This document shows, piece by piece, positions 37,101-45,285 of a stretch of DNA of 56,287 nt. The DNA lies in the NCBI RefSeq assembly GCF_947504225.1, contig NZ_CANNGT010000003.1:1-56287 (forward strand), written 5' to 3'. Made by a program: the position numbers and the translations under genes. The stretch comes from Brumimicrobium ulvae (GTDB lineage Bacteria; Bacteroidota; Bacteroidia; Flavobacteriales_D; Crocinitomicaceae). Under the pieces are notes generated by a model, which saw nothing but the letters and a program-made list of their open reading frames with translations, did not search any database and was not told the DNA's origin. Every line of letters starts with the position of its first letter. Positions within the stretch are counted from its first letter, which is position 1.

Positions 37101-40100
37101 ATCGCAGTAACCTGTACCATCGTTTGTCGTACAGACCATAAACTTACATTCGTTGCTCGTTATTCCATTTGGGACATTGAAATTTCGAATACCACTTGTG
37201 GAATAGCTACTATTTGAAAACGATCCAAAACTGATCCAATTCGCACCATTATCAACAGAGTAATAGAAATAAGAAGTATAGCTTTCACATACCTTTGAAT
37301 AGTTAAAGTGAACAGGGAAGTTTTCGCAACCATACAAAGTATCGGTGAATACTGTAGTTAATTCAACTGGTGGCTTAAGAGAAAATACAGCGTCACTTTC
37401 ATCAAATCGGGTTAAGTCGTTGGTTTGAGAAACACGTACTTTCATTTGTGTCTGCGGACCTGTTGGTGGTGTCCAAGGGTGACTTCCATCATTCGAAGTG
37501 GAATTGGTAATGTTATTCCATGTTGCGCCATTATCTATTGAATAATCAATACGAACACTAGAATAGTAAGTACTTTGATCCCAAGTGATGTTAACCTGAC
37601 AACTAGACTCCAGTACTTCTCCTCCATTTGGATAAAGTAAAACAGCAGGTTGTGGTGAAATTTCAAAAACATTATCCGAAAGATCAAAATTACATGGTGC
37701 TCCATCCATTTGCACTTTGATGATGCAATTGGTACTCGGTATATTGGGTACTGTCCAATCGTATGAGTTCCCTGATATATTTGAGGCTAAACTCGAGAAA
37801 GTCGAACCTCCATTCGTGCTGTAGAACAAATCATAAACGCCTGTTGAATTGGGTGTATTTGTCCAGGTAATGGTTTCAACATCTCCAATAATAAAGGTTT
37901 CCCCTCCATTTGGTGTGCTGATAGTTACGTCAATTGGAGAAGGAAGAATAGTAAACGTGTAAGCCGTTGTATCACAATATCCAGTTCCGTCATTAGTAGT
38001 ACACACCATAAACATACACTCATCACTTGTGATTCCATTGGGGACGCTAAAATTACGTGCACCCGAAGTGCTGTAAGAAGAATTTGAGCTAGATCCAAAG
38101 TTCGTCCAGGTCGCACCATTGTCAATAGAATAATACAAATATGTCGTATAACTTTCGCAAGTCTTTGAATAATTATATTGAACAGTAAAGTTTTCACAAC
38201 CGTATAAAGTATCCGTAAACACAGTTGTTAATTCAACCGGTGGACGAATGGTATTTACTGCATCACTTTGATCGTTGTGGCCTAAATCTCCAACTTCAGA
38301 GACTTTAATTAAAAAATCATTCTCCGGACCACTTGGAAAGCTCCACGAATGTGAACCATCGTTGGAAGTTGAAGCAACCACCATGTTCCAACTCACTCCA
38401 TTGTCAGTTGAGTAATCAATTCTTACATTTCCGTAATATGTAGTATTGTCCCATGTGATGGTATTACTACATCCAGATTCGAACACTTCACCTCCATTTG
38501 GAAAGGTCACTAATGCAGGACGCTTACCAATGGTAAAAACAGCATCGCTCACATCGAAATTACACGCTTCATTATTAAAGACCACTTTAAACAAACCATT
38601 CGAAGTTGGTGTATTCGGTACCGTCCAATTGTAAGCTGTTCCATTCACATCATTCGCAATTTGGGTATATGAACTTCCTCCATTTGTTGAATAGTACAAG
38701 TCATAGGTACCAATTAAACCTGAAGTATTGGTCCACGTTAATAAAGTGGTAGCATCTGATTGGATAGTTTCTCCTCCATTCAGGGCATTGACTTCAACAT
38801 CTATTTGAGCAGGCAAAATAGTGAAAGGATTGTCAGAAACATCACAATATCCTGTTCCGTCACTTTCTGTACACACTTTAAACAAAGCATCTTCAGAAGT
38901 GATACCATTAGGAACATTGAAGTTTCTTGCCCCTGAGGTTGAATAGGAGTTGTTTGAAATGGATCCAAAACTAACCCAATTTGCACCGTTGTCTATTGAG
39001 TAAAACAAATAGGTGTTGTAGTTTACACAAGTTTTAGAATAGTTAAAGTTTACAGTGAAGTTAGAACATCCATAGAGCGTATCTGTGAATTGTGTCGTGA
39101 GTTCTACTACAGGGTCAATAGAGAAACTAGCATCTGTAATATCAAATTGAGATAAATCATTGGTTTGAGTCACCTTGACTTGAACATTGCTTTCTGGGCC
39201 GTTTGGAAGAGACCAAGGATGGGACCCATCATTGGAGGTGCTTGTTACCACAGGAATCCAAGTCACTCCGTTATCTAAGGAGTAATCAATTCGAACAGAA
39301 GAATAGAATGTACTTGCATCCCAAGTTACATTGATTTGACACCCCGAAGTCAATGTTTCTCCTCCATTGGGATAAGTTAAAACAGGCGTTCTTTTTCCAA
39401 TGGTAAAAGTAGCGTCACTGACATCAAAATTACAGGATTGATTATTGAAAACTACTTTAATTAATGCGTTATTTGTTGGAATATTTGGAACTGTCCAATT
39501 GTAATTTAAAGAATTTAAATCATTCGCAATAGAAGTATAAGTGCTTCCTCCATTCGTAGAGTAATAGACATCATAAACGCCCATTAATCCGCTGGTATTT
39601 ACCCATGACAGTGTTACCACATCATCAGGTAAAATGGATTCGCCACCATTTAAAGCGGTAACCTCCACATCAATGGGCGCGGGTAAAATGGTAAAAGGAT
39701 TATCTGAAATGTCACAATATCCCCCCTGATTACTTTCAGTACATACCTTGAACAAACAATTCGCACTGTTTATACCATTCGGCACACTAAAAGAGCGTGT
39801 TCCTGAAGTTGAGTAGCTGTTGTTACTGAAACTCCCAAAACTGATCCAATTGGTTCCATTGTCGATGGAATAATAGAAATAAGAAGTATAACTTTCGCAG
39901 GTTTTGGCATAATCGAATGTTACAGGAAAACTTGTACAACCATATAAAGTGTCTGTGAAATTGCTTGTTATTTCTAGTGGAGCTTTGATACTAAACACCG
40001 CATCTGAAACATCAAAAACAGATAAGTCAGCGGTATTTGAAGCTTTAATCAAACAAGATGAAAACGGTCCAGAAGGCTTGTTTGACCAGGTATGAGAACC

Positions 40101-40895
40101 GTCGTTGCTCGTTGAGTTTGTAATTACATTCCACGTAGCGCCATTGTCAACCGAATAATCTAAACGAACTGAAGAATAAAAAGTTGAGGGGTCCCAAGTT
40201 ATTGTTTCGTTACACGAGGACAATAAGTCTTCCCCTCCATTGGGAAAGGTCAAGACAGGAGTTGCGGGATTAATCGTGAACACCGCATCACTTTGATCTT
40301 GCTTACAGTTTTGTGCATAATCGGCCACACGAATCAAACAAGTGGTAGAAGACAAATTGGGTACTGTCCAATCGTAAGTTCCAGAAACCGTTGAATGGTT
40401 CGTCACAATTGTTGACCAAGAAACGCCATTATTTACCGAATAATAAAGGTTAAAAGAATTACTCGTTCCTTGGGCATCCCAAGAAATGGTTTCAACCGTA
40501 TTGCCTAAAAAAACTTCACCTCCATTTGGAGATAAGATATTCACAGGAACACCAATTGTAAAATAATTATCACTTTCATCGACGATGCTTCCATCTTGCG
40601 CATCTTTCACCCGAAACAGTACGGTACTTGATTGCACATTTGGCACTGTCCAATTGTAGACACCAGTATTTGAGAAATACGAACTTGCAACAGAAGCCCA
40701 AATGGTTCCTCCATCGAGTGAATAATCAATATCAAAGTAATTCGAGACGCCACCCGAAAAATTCCAAGTGATTGGATACGTTTCACATGCGTAGAGTTCT
40801 TCTCCTCCATTGGCTTGCACAACAGTAATGGATTGAGAAAATAGCGAGAGGGTTGTGACAAAAAGCACACCTAAAGTCAAAAGTATTTTTTTCAT
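31143..40895 (-). CDS. giant T9SS-secreted repeat adhesin (3250 aa)
   Basis: Signal peptide 1-20 (MKKILLTLGVLFVTTLSLFS). The N-terminal ~1900 aa are ~90-residue beta-sandwich modules with the pattern PNGGE-x(8)-ITWD ... SxDNGxTW ... WxxP ... DxSDxxFxI, arranged mostly as three-module composites repeated about five times. Residues ~1980-3100 are PKD/Ig-like modules (CxGExxxLxAxGAxxYxW ... TxYTVTGTDxNGC), ten of which are ~72-residue tandem copies. The last ~75 aa are a type A T9SS C-terminal sorting domain (SVYPNPTQGQITV ... GMYMLKVG), which directs outer-membrane export and surface attachment. Probable role: adhesion or gliding-type surface contact. It is a stand-alone gene with its own terminator. 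Confidence 0.92.
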   Translation of the reverse strand: MKKILLTLGVLFVTTLSLFSQSITVVQANGGEELYACETYPITWNFSGGVSNYFDIDYSLDGGTIWASVASSYFSNTGVYNWTVPNVQSSTVLFRVKDAQDGSIVDESDNYFTIGVPVNILSPNGGEVFLGNTVETISWDAQGTSNSFNLYYSVNNGVSWSTIVTNHSTVSGTYDWTVPNLSSTTCLIRVADYAQNCKQDQSDAVFTINPATPVLTFPNGGEDLLSSCNETITWDPSTFYSSVRLDYSVDNGATWNVITNSTSNDGSHTWSNKPSGPFSSCLIKASNTADLSVFDVSDAVFSIKAPLEITSNFTDTLYGCTSFPVTFDYAKTCESYTSYFYYSIDNGTNWISFGSFSNNSYSTSGTRSFSVPNGINSANCLFKVCTESNQGGYCDISDNPFTILPAPIDVEVTALNGGESILPDDVVTLSWVNTSGLMGVYDVYYSTNGGSTYTSIANDLNSLNYNWTVPNIPTNNALIKVVFNNQSCNFDVSDATFTIGKRTPVLTYPNGGETLTSGCQINVTWDASTFYSSVRIDYSLDNGVTWIPVVTSTSNDGSHPWSLPNGPESNVQVKVTQTNDLSQFDITDASFSIDPVVELTTQFTDTLYGCSNFTVNFNYSKTCVNYNTYLFYSIDNGANWVSFGSISNNSYSTSGARNFNVPNGITSEDALFKVCTESDGTGYCDVSDNPFTILPAQIDVEVNALNGGETIQSDATTLLTWTNTSGLIGTYDLYYSTNGGSSYTQIANDVNGTAYNWTVPNTPTSNGLFKVVFNNEACNFDVSDAVFTIGKRPALVTFPNGGEVFESGCSNTITWDNTTYYGNVRIDYSTDNGVSWNMVVASTSNDGSHSWSFPSGPENDFLIKVSEVGDLGHNDQSDAVNTIRPPVELTTVFTDTLYGCENFTVQYNYSKTCESYTTYLYYSIDNGATWTNFGSSSNSSYSTSGARNFSVPNGITSDECMFMVCTTNDGTGYCDTTAYTFTILPSPIDVTISTPNGGETFIIGDVETITWTNTPNSTGVYDLFYSTNGGSTFSSLASNISGNSYDWTVPNIPSTNCIIKVQMDGAPCNFDLSDNVFEISPQPAVLLYPNGGEVLESSCQVNITWDQSTYYSSVRIDYSIDNGATWNNITNSTSNDGSHPWTPPTGPQTQMKVRVSQTNDLTRFDESDAVFSLKPPVELTTVFTDTLYGCENFPVHFNYSKVCESYTSYFYYSVDNGANWISFGSFSNSSYSTSGIRNFNVPNGITSNECKFMVCTTNDGTGYCDTSAYTFTILPAKIDVEVVALNGGETVQPDDVVSLSWSNTSGLVGTYDVYYSTNGGSSYTSIANDLNSTSFNWTVPNSPTSNAKIKVVFNNQSCNFDESDAVFTIGKRTPELTYPNGGEEFPSSCSINITWDNSTFYSSVRLDYSTDNGVTWSPIVTSTSNDGSHTWHSVPSGLIQNTLIKVSQTNDLSHFDISDAPFTIKQPVEITTVFTDTLYGCENFPVEFNYSKVCEGYTTYLYYSIDNGANWVNFANHSNSSSYTNATRNFNVPNGISSNECKFMACTTNDGTGFCDTTAYTFTILPAKVDVEVTTPNGGESFVAASSTLISWTNTANTSGPYDVYSSINGGSSWSLVANNVIGNNYNWTVPNTPSNNAMIEVRVDGQSCNRDASDNVFTISPKNPIVLLPNGGEEFYSGMSTTITWDNSTFYGNVRIEYSIDNGLSWNNIVTSTSNDGSHSWTLPNENSALCLIRVSETSDVSRYDVSDNVFRIKPAVTIITPNGDDGITNWGGCTVTSISFDRSPAWNRYNIYYSIDGGTNWTTIVTNWVSNASTATYNWTMPNIPTSQALVKVEPYYQTAYFDESDATFTITKPVTLTQPNFGGIMQVGSVYNIEWDSDGISNIYDLYYSSDNGVTWNTIIIGHNTSTNTYAWTVPNDLSTQCLIRVQDNIDNCKQDVSNVPFTITNTAPPITITTPNGGDTLIGCATYTIDWSEESTFGMYDLFYSTDGGTSWTTIIEDYPTTSSSYDWVVPNIDENGVLVRVLVSGTIKEDISDALFVIESNSVEILTPNQTVCSGTSVSLSASNGVNYSWTPTVGLDDPNSATPIATPNTTTTYYVNSTNGTCVSTDSVVVTVENNPSLVASVAISADQPSVICAGTTVNFTASPTNGGSTPVYDWMVNSVSTGISTANFSTNSLNHGDEVSVIMTSNLACVTGSPTTSNTMTFTVNPLLTPTVSITASKDTICVGETVNFSASVSNEGGSPNYDWKVNGVSTGFTGSTANFSTLSDGDVVSLELTSSEYCVSTSTVTSNGITIHVFDVPAAPTAIAGNNEVCASTLNNYSVVADPNVTAYSWSIPGSWLGSSTSNQIGITPDVSGMISVQAQNQCGNSVTSDLNITVNATPLVTASATSLAVCKGESVTLSGNGAATYVWNNGVSDGVAFVPTSSDDYTVIGTDANGCQSTDTINIQVTPLPNITIAGNLEICNGETTNLIANGGLSYVWDDLSTNATQTVSPTLTTSYQVTGTDVNGCSSIASATVTVETTPNVFISGATSICQGESVTLTASGALNYNWSNAFSGASQTITPTGDTTLTVIGATANGCSSSSSITITVKPEASVNITGPNTLCNGESIVLTASGSSNYLWSTGETTANIVVSPTSTTVYSVTGSSPGACDVTVDHVVNVHSGPAISATADLTICEGESANLTATGATSYSWDNGAGVGATVNVTPTATTTYTVTGTNANGCTSTDEVQVTVVTSPVLAVSNNATICSGESIDLSVSGASTYTWDNGAGSGMLVTVAPTNSTVYTVTGTNANGCSATAQVAVTVNQAPTLSFTGNTELCQGGSTVLNASGAATYMWDNALGTNSSVAVSPSISTIYTVTGTANNGCSTELPITVNVNALPNVQASADVAVCSGASTSISAVGADSYVWDNGAGAGSSVSVAPMSTTTYTVTGTDLNGCSATDEVIVTANAVPTVTASNDVTICENETTSLSVSGASTYSWSNGAGTGSTVNVSPTSTTEYTVTGTDNNGCTSTDVVSVNVNAEPVVSISGNTSICEGETTSLTASGAATYTWSNGLGTDAMVSVAPTSTITYEVTGTDVNGCSATQTETVTVNSVDLSISVTGTTLTALNTSATSYQWIDCDNNNVFIGGATSSSYTATSNGNYAVIITENGCTDTSACYMISTVGIEDEELVSISVYPNPTQGQITVDGIQQNQTYRILNINGKLLKEGEFVAGQNQVDITTFAKGMYMLKVGEETFRIVKQ
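31597..33737 (-). repeat. ten tandem ~216-bp (72-residue) Ig/PKD-like coding repeats
   Basis: Each unit runs from a short strand, through ICxGExxxLxASGAxxYxWxNG, to TxTYTVTGTDxNGCS and a final VxVTVN. Units nearest the C-terminus are most alike. They are coding, in frame, and part of the T9SS adhesin. Confidence 0.88.
35630..40260 (-). repeat. about five tandem ~870-bp (290-residue) composite coding repeats
   Basis: A three-module composite repeats along the adhesin. Module a has YPNGGE...STFYSSVRIDYS, module b has FTDTLYGC...YYSIDNGANW, and module c has VEVxALNGGE...VYYSTNGGSSYT. The FTDTLYGC codons lie at 36452, 37326, 38196, 39066 and 39936 (leftmost base on the plus strand), i.e. steps of 873, 870, 870 and 870 bp. 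A sixth module a without its b and c follows at the low-coordinate end. Confidence 0.88.
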
Positions 40896-41127
40896 AAGAG
40901 TATAGCTAACTTCGGCGAAAATAAGACAAAAAGGTCTATCATCATTGAATTGTTAATATCTTTTAAAAACACCTGTATCTATTTAATGCCTTTTATACCA
41001 TAGGTCTAGGTAACAACCTTAATGTTTAATCATGTACAATTCAACGATAAAACAAAACAATCCCATCTGTTAAGCAACTAATTTTCATTCCTGTACGTCT
41101 ATTACAAAACATTAACACAATCTAGTC

Positions 41128-41919
41128 ATGTCAAAAATTGTCCTTACTATCACAGTACTATCCTTAGCGCTTTTTTCATGTAAGAAAGAAGTCACCAATT
41201 TACAAGATTCCAAATTCTTAAATGTTGAAGAAAAAAACATGTCCGTAGTTGCCAAACGAACTGCAACTTGGTGTGGACCATGTGGTGGTTGGGGTTTTGA
41301 TTTATTTGCCGATTTAAAACAACAATACAAAGACGAAGCTGTTTTTATGGCCTTTAAAACGGCCTTCACCTATGTTTCCCCTGAAGGGAATACATATTAC
41401 GACAGGGTGAACGACTTGTTTGGAATTGGAGGAGGAACCCCGCGTTTCTTCTTTAACTTTGATACCATCAACGGTGTTAATCATGCAGGAATCGGAAGTA
41501 TTGCACAACATATTGACGCAGAGGTATTGGCCGGTGCAAATTATGAATACACCTTATCTGATGAAAAAATTCATTTAAAAACAACGACGAAATTTTTCAA
41601 AGCTGCAGAAGGAGACTTTGTTATTTCACCTTTTTTAATTGTTAGCAATCAAGTCGGAGAACAAAACGGTCATCCTGATGGTCCCAATACGGTTCACCCC
41701 AATTTCGTTGCTAATCTTGCCCATCCGATCAATACGCAGTTCAAGGATCCATGGGCTTATAAAGTAGCTACAGGAAAAATAGAAAAAGGCTATCAAATCA
41801 ACTTAGAGTTTGAAGTCTATAGAAATCCAGATTGGACAGAAGAGGATATTTCTTTTGCTTTAGTGCTCTTTAAGCGAGTTGGAGGGACTTACAAATTCGT
41901 AAATGCATTTACTAAATAG
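41128..41919 (+). CDS. thioredoxin-like lipoprotein (Omp28-related type)
   Basis: 263 aa. Lipoprotein signal (LALFSC, Cys17). A thioredoxin-like active site WCGPC lies near residue 50 (ATWCGPCGGWGFD), followed by a helix and FMAFKT strand. The C-terminal ~130 aa are beta-rich (FVISPFLIVSNQ, ISFALVLFKRVGG), as in Omp28-type outer-membrane thioredoxin-like proteins. Probably a periplasm- or surface-facing disulfide handling or binding protein; the substrate is not evident. The following beta-barrel gene starts 8 bp later, so they are likely co-transcribed. 40896-41127, between the divergent adhesin and this gene, holds only AT-rich DNA. Confidence 0.8.
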   Translation: MSKIVLTITVLSLALFSCKKEVTNLQDSKFLNVEEKNMSVVAKRTATWCGPCGGWGFDLFADLKQQYKDEAVFMAFKTAFTYVSPEGNTYYDRVNDLFGIGGGTPRFFFNFDTINGVNHAGIGSIAQHIDAEVLAGANYEYTLSDEKIHLKTTTKFFKAAEGDFVISPFLIVSNQVGEQNGHPDGPNTVHPNFVANLAHPINTQFKDPWAYKVATGKIEKGYQINLEFEVYRNPDWTEEDISFALVLFKRVGGTYKFVNAFTK

Positions 41920-41927
41920 ATAAGGCC

Positions 41928-42620
41928 ATGATGAAATTAGTATTCAGTATCGCAATTATATCTTGTTCATTTTTAGCACAGGCTCAAATTAAATTCGGAG
42001 CACTTGTTGGCTTTAATCACAATATGCCGAAATATGAAACATTAGGAGATTCTTTAAACAATCAAACAGTGTCTGGAAAGTCATTTTCTGGAGGACTCTT
42101 TGGAAGTTATGAGCTCCACGACAATTTTGAATTAATGGCTGAGCTTTTAATTTCAGGAAGACATCATAACTCTACATTGATTGTAGAGAACTCAAAAAAT
42201 GGTTTAACCTTTTATGAAGAGCATTTCTCGAGTGTTGGTACTGTTAATTTCGAGCTTCCGATATTGGCTTCTGTAAAAAAGGACTTCAGAAAAGGAAGGT
42301 ACGGAGATAAAAAAACCATTAGTGGTTTTGCAGGCCCTGTCTTTATGATGCATCTTAGTGATAGTTATTACAGGAGTTCGGGATATAGAAAAACAGTATA
42401 CAACCAGGAATCTATAGAAACAGAAGAGCTTACAGAAAGTCCGATTGATTACAGAGGAATCAATTTAGGATTTATTGCAGGGGTTCAATATGAATTTGCA
42501 TTTGGACTTCGCGCAGGTGTTCGATTCCAGACCAATTTCATGGATGAAAACACCAATACTAATTTTAGTATACGTTATTCTCAACTGCAATTGAACTTAG
42601 GATATACGATTTTCAAATAG
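41928..42620 (+). CDS. outer-membrane beta-barrel protein (PorT-like)
   Basis: 230 aa. Signal peptide 1-20 (FLAQAQ), then eight or so amphipathic strands ending in a terminal aromatic strand (QLQLNLGYTIFK), as in small Bacteroidota OM beta-barrels. Strand phrases such as FGALVGFNHNM and LGFIAGVQYEFAFGLRAG support this. Co-transcribed with the thioredoxin-like lipoprotein. Role unknown. Confidence 0.82.
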   Translation: MMKLVFSIAIISCSFLAQAQIKFGALVGFNHNMPKYETLGDSLNNQTVSGKSFSGGLFGSYELHDNFELMAELLISGRHHNSTLIVENSKNGLTFYEEHFSSVGTVNFELPILASVKKDFRKGRYGDKKTISGFAGPVFMMHLSDSYYRSSGYRKTVYNQESIETEELTESPIDYRGINLGFIAGVQYEFAFGLRAGVRFQTNFMDENTNTNFSIRYSQLQLNLGYTIFK

Positions 42621-42706
42621 GCTTTTGTTGCTTATTGCGAAATACATTGATTTAGTTGAATATCGATCTCGTTTTGTAAAAACTTATAATACTCAAAGAA
42701 TCTACT

Positions 42707-43363
42707 ATGTGTTTTTCAGCAGAAGCAAGTTTTATCGCAGGAGCAGCGCTTACAGTAATTGGAGTAGCTACAATAAAAAAGACTACGCATAAATCTCAAC
42801 TATGGTTTGCTAGTATTCCTTTGGTATTTGGAGTGCAACAGTTGGCTGAAGGTGTCTTATGGCTAACCCTCCCCGACCCTGAAATGATTCAAATACAACG
42901 CGTCGCCACATATATATTTATTTTTTTCGCTCAAATTATCTGGCCTTTTATTGTCCCCTTTGGGGTGCTTATGCTCGACAAAAAAAGTGATCGGAAGTTA
43001 ATACAGAAAATACTTGCGGGCGTTGGAATACTTGTAAGTGGGACTTTAGCTTTTTTCCTTAATGCTTATGATATGGAAGCCAGTATTTCTGGTCATCACA
43101 TTGCATATTCGAATAATTATCCTGAAACAATTTATAAATATGGAGCTATTCTCTATGCAGCTGCAACCCTTCTTTCTTTGTTTTTCTCCAATGTAAAACG
43201 CATGTGGATACTCGGCGTATTCATAGCCATTTCTTACGGATCTGCTTTGTATTTCTATGAAAATCATGTGCTTTCTGTATGGTGTTTCTTTGCTTCATTG
43301 ATCAGTGTATACATCTACATCATCGTGAAAGGGGTAGCCAAAAAAAGACCAATCAGAACATGA
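42707..43363 (+). CDS. DUF6629 family membrane protein
   Basis: 218 aa, seven hydrophobic helices. The family hallmark MCFSAEASF opens the protein, followed by LTVIGVATIKK and a QQLAEGVLWL helix. Integral inner-membrane protein of unknown function. A bidirectional terminator follows at 43392-43425. The 86 bp upstream hold no other feature that I can name. Confidence 0.85.
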   Translation: MCFSAEASFIAGAALTVIGVATIKKTTHKSQLWFASIPLVFGVQQLAEGVLWLTLPDPEMIQIQRVATYIFIFFAQIIWPFIVPFGVLMLDKKSDRKLIQKILAGVGILVSGTLAFFLNAYDMEASISGHHIAYSNNYPETIYKYGAILYAAATLLSLFFSNVKRMWILGVFIAISYGSALYFYENHVLSVWCFFASLISVYIYIIVKGVAKKRPIRT

Positions 43364-43391
43364 AGGCAGTCGCTTAGAATAAATAAGAAAC

Positions 43392-43425
43392 AAAAAAACC
43401 TGAATCATATAATTCAGGTTTTTTT
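43392..43425. terminator. bidirectional rho-independent terminator
   Basis: AAAAAAACCTGAAT (43392-43405), 6-base loop, ATTCAGGTTTTTTT (43412-43425): a perfect 14-bp inverted repeat with A-run and T-run, between the convergent DUF6629 and dodecin genes. Works for either strand. Confidence 0.9.
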
Positions 43426-43443
43426 CAATAAAATCGATTTGTT

Positions 43444-43644
43444 TTATTCCACTTCGAAGGTGATTTTTACGTTCACTCTAAATTCTGTAATGTCATCGCC
43501 TTTTACGCTAGCACTTTGTTCATTCACGTAAACAGAACGAATGTTTTTAAGGCTTTTTGCTGCATGTTTAACTGCTTTTTTTGTTGCGTCTTCCCAGCTT
43601 TTTTCTGAGTTTGCTAATACTTCAATAACTTTTAATACTGCCAT
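43444..43644 (-). CDS. dodecin family protein
   Basis: 66 aa, full dodecin length. KVIEVLANSEKSWEDATKKA starts the beta-alpha-beta fold, then SLKNIRSVYVNEQSASV and a final strand VNVKITFEVE. Dodecins form hollow 12-mers that store flavin or CoA. The Trp found in many dodecins at the NIRW position, which stacks on flavin, is Ser here (S37), as I recall for other Bacteroidota members, so flavin binding may be weak or differ. Single gene with a candidate promoter at 43676-43705. Confidence 0.92.
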   Translation of the reverse strand: MAVLKVIEVLANSEKSWEDATKKAVKHAAKSLKNIRSVYVNEQSASVKGDDITEFRVNVKITFEVE

Positions 43645-43675
43645 TTTGTGTTTATTTTAGATTAATAATGACCTT

Positions 43676-43705
43676 CAATATACAACAAAACACATTGATT
43701 TCAAA
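43676..43705 (-). promoter_or_regulatory. candidate Bacteroidota promoter for dodecin
   Basis: On the minus strand: TTTG (43705-43702), 19 bases, TATATTG (43682-43676), close to the TTTG/TAnnTTTG consensus with correct spacing, giving a 5' UTR of about 25 bases. Confidence 0.45.
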
Positions 43706-43925
43706 CCACTTATTTCATTTATCTATAAAAAAACAGTACTTCGTAGTCAAAATAGGCCTCATCAAACAAAACACAAAAATTCAAAGTGAATAATATTTAT
43801 ATTTCTTAAGTTTGATGTCAACACAATTTTAGATACCAATACTTGTTCGTATGTAAATCGTGTTCAATTAGAACTCTTTTTATGAAAACAAGTCATCGTT
43901 CACGGACTTTCAAACACAACACCTT

Positions 43926-45176
43926 TTGAAAAATATACGTTTACTACTGATCATTTCACTATTGCTAAGTTTGGGCACATTAGCTGTATTGATTTACCAA
44001 ACCAACCATAAGAAAAGACTGATTAAAGAAGATTTGATCGAAATTTCAGACATAAAATACGGTTTATTTAATGTGGATGAGTGGCGCGATATTGTTTCTG
44101 AGATAATTGCCAAAAAAATTGATGAACTAGAAGTTCAAGGAAAAGACAAAGTCAAATTAGAAAAGAAAATAACCGACTTCCTTAAGAATGTTATTCATGA
44201 TTTTGAAAAAGATTACTACGATAAAAACAGGGATAGTTTTTCAGGTATAATAAAAAACATTGGCGCTTCGGCTTTCGATATATTCGGCTCAATGAAAATT
44301 AGAATTCCAGAATTCTCTAAGCAAATTGTTGAATTTCTTGACGACCCTGAAAACAAAAAAAACTTAAAAGCATACATCACTGCTAAAATCAATGAGTATG
44401 CTGAAAACACCTTTTCTGAAGTCGATTATTCAGCCCACAATGCGGTATTGAAAAAGTACCCGTGGGGAGATCGTCCTGCAACTATCGAGGGGCTAAGAAC
44501 TTTGCTTAATGATTTTCAAGAGCAATCAAACTTGTACAAATACATTTTGGCCGTAATTGCCGTATTGACAGCTGTGTTTATTTTTTTCTCTCAAGTTTTT
44601 AGCAAAATGGAATTCATTTTACTGACCTTAGTTTGCTTATTGTTTTTAGTCCTCGGGTTGACATTACCCATGATAGAGATTGACGCCCGAATATCAGATT
44701 TCAAAATCAGCTTATTGGGAGAGCAAATCAATTTTCAACAGCAAGTCATTTATTACAAAAGCAAAAGCATCATCGAGGTCATACAACTCATGATTCAACA
44801 AGGAGGATTTGATTTGCTTATGGTCGGACTTTTAGTCTTTATATTTAGTGTGTTGTTTCCATTGTCCAAGTTAATCACCTCAGTGTGTATGGTTCTAATT
44901 CCCCGTATGAAGTCCAACAAAATTGCTTTATTTTTGGTTTACAAAACAGGGAAATGGTCCATGGCAGACGTTATGGTTGTAGCTATATTCATGGCCTACA
45001 TAGGTTTTTCTGGAATCCTCACCGAACAACTGAGTCAAATCGAGGGCTTGAGTTCAAAAGTTGAAGTTCTCACCACCAATCAATCCAGCATTCAAATTGG
45101 TTTCTTTGCCTTTACCGCTTTTGCATTGCTGAGTTTACTGCTCAACAAACGGAGTCAAAAAACCATAGCACCTTAA
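43926..45176 (+). CDS. PqiA-like integral membrane protein
   Basis: 416 aa. One N-terminal helix (LLLIISLLLSLGTLAVLIY), ~190 aa of charged helical sequence facing the periplasm, then four helices in a PqiA-like region: VCLLFLVLGLTLPMIEID (~240), DLLMVGLLVFIFSVLFPLSKL (~298), GKWSMADVMVVAIFMAY (~345) and a last helix near 390. PqiA proteins belong to lipid-transport/membrane-stress systems with MCE proteins; none is adjacent here. The start is TTG (43926): the only nearby ATG (43882) is out of frame and stops after 15 codons. The large N-terminal periplasmic insert is unlike plain PqiA. Confidence 0.75.
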   Translation: MKNIRLLLIISLLLSLGTLAVLIYQTNHKKRLIKEDLIEISDIKYGLFNVDEWRDIVSEIIAKKIDELEVQGKDKVKLEKKITDFLKNVIHDFEKDYYDKNRDSFSGIIKNIGASAFDIFGSMKIRIPEFSKQIVEFLDDPENKKNLKAYITAKINEYAENTFSEVDYSAHNAVLKKYPWGDRPATIEGLRTLLNDFQEQSNLYKYILAVIAVLTAVFIFFSQVFSKMEFILLTLVCLLFLVLGLTLPMIEIDARISDFKISLLGEQINFQQQVIYYKSKSIIEVIQLMIQQGGFDLLMVGLLVFIFSVLFPLSKLITSVCMVLIPRMKSNKIALFLVYKTGKWSMADVMVVAIFMAYIGFSGILTEQLSQIEGLSSKVEVLTTNQSSIQIGFFAFTAFALLSLLLNKRSQKTIAP

Positions 45177-45229
45177 AGAAAGTTATGATAAAAAAGTGGC
45201 CGCCTGGCAAGACGAACAAGCAACAAAAA

Positions 45230-45260
45230 AAACCGACTAGAAAATTCCAATCGGTTTAAA
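45230..45260 (+). terminator. possible terminator of the PqiA-like gene
   Basis: AAACCGA (45230-45236) / TCGGTTT (45251-45257), preceded by an A-run and followed by A/T only. Stem 7 bp, loop 14; weak, T-run short. Confidence 0.35.
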
Positions 45261-45285
45261 TATATATTGAGAAACGCTTAACTTA

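Noticed and set aside
31143..40895. Many ORFs on the opposite strand and in other frames of the adhesin
   Set aside because: They follow the repeat period of the coding frame, so they are shadows.
43882..43929. ATG upstream of the PqiA-like gene
   Set aside because: Out of frame; stops after 15 codons.
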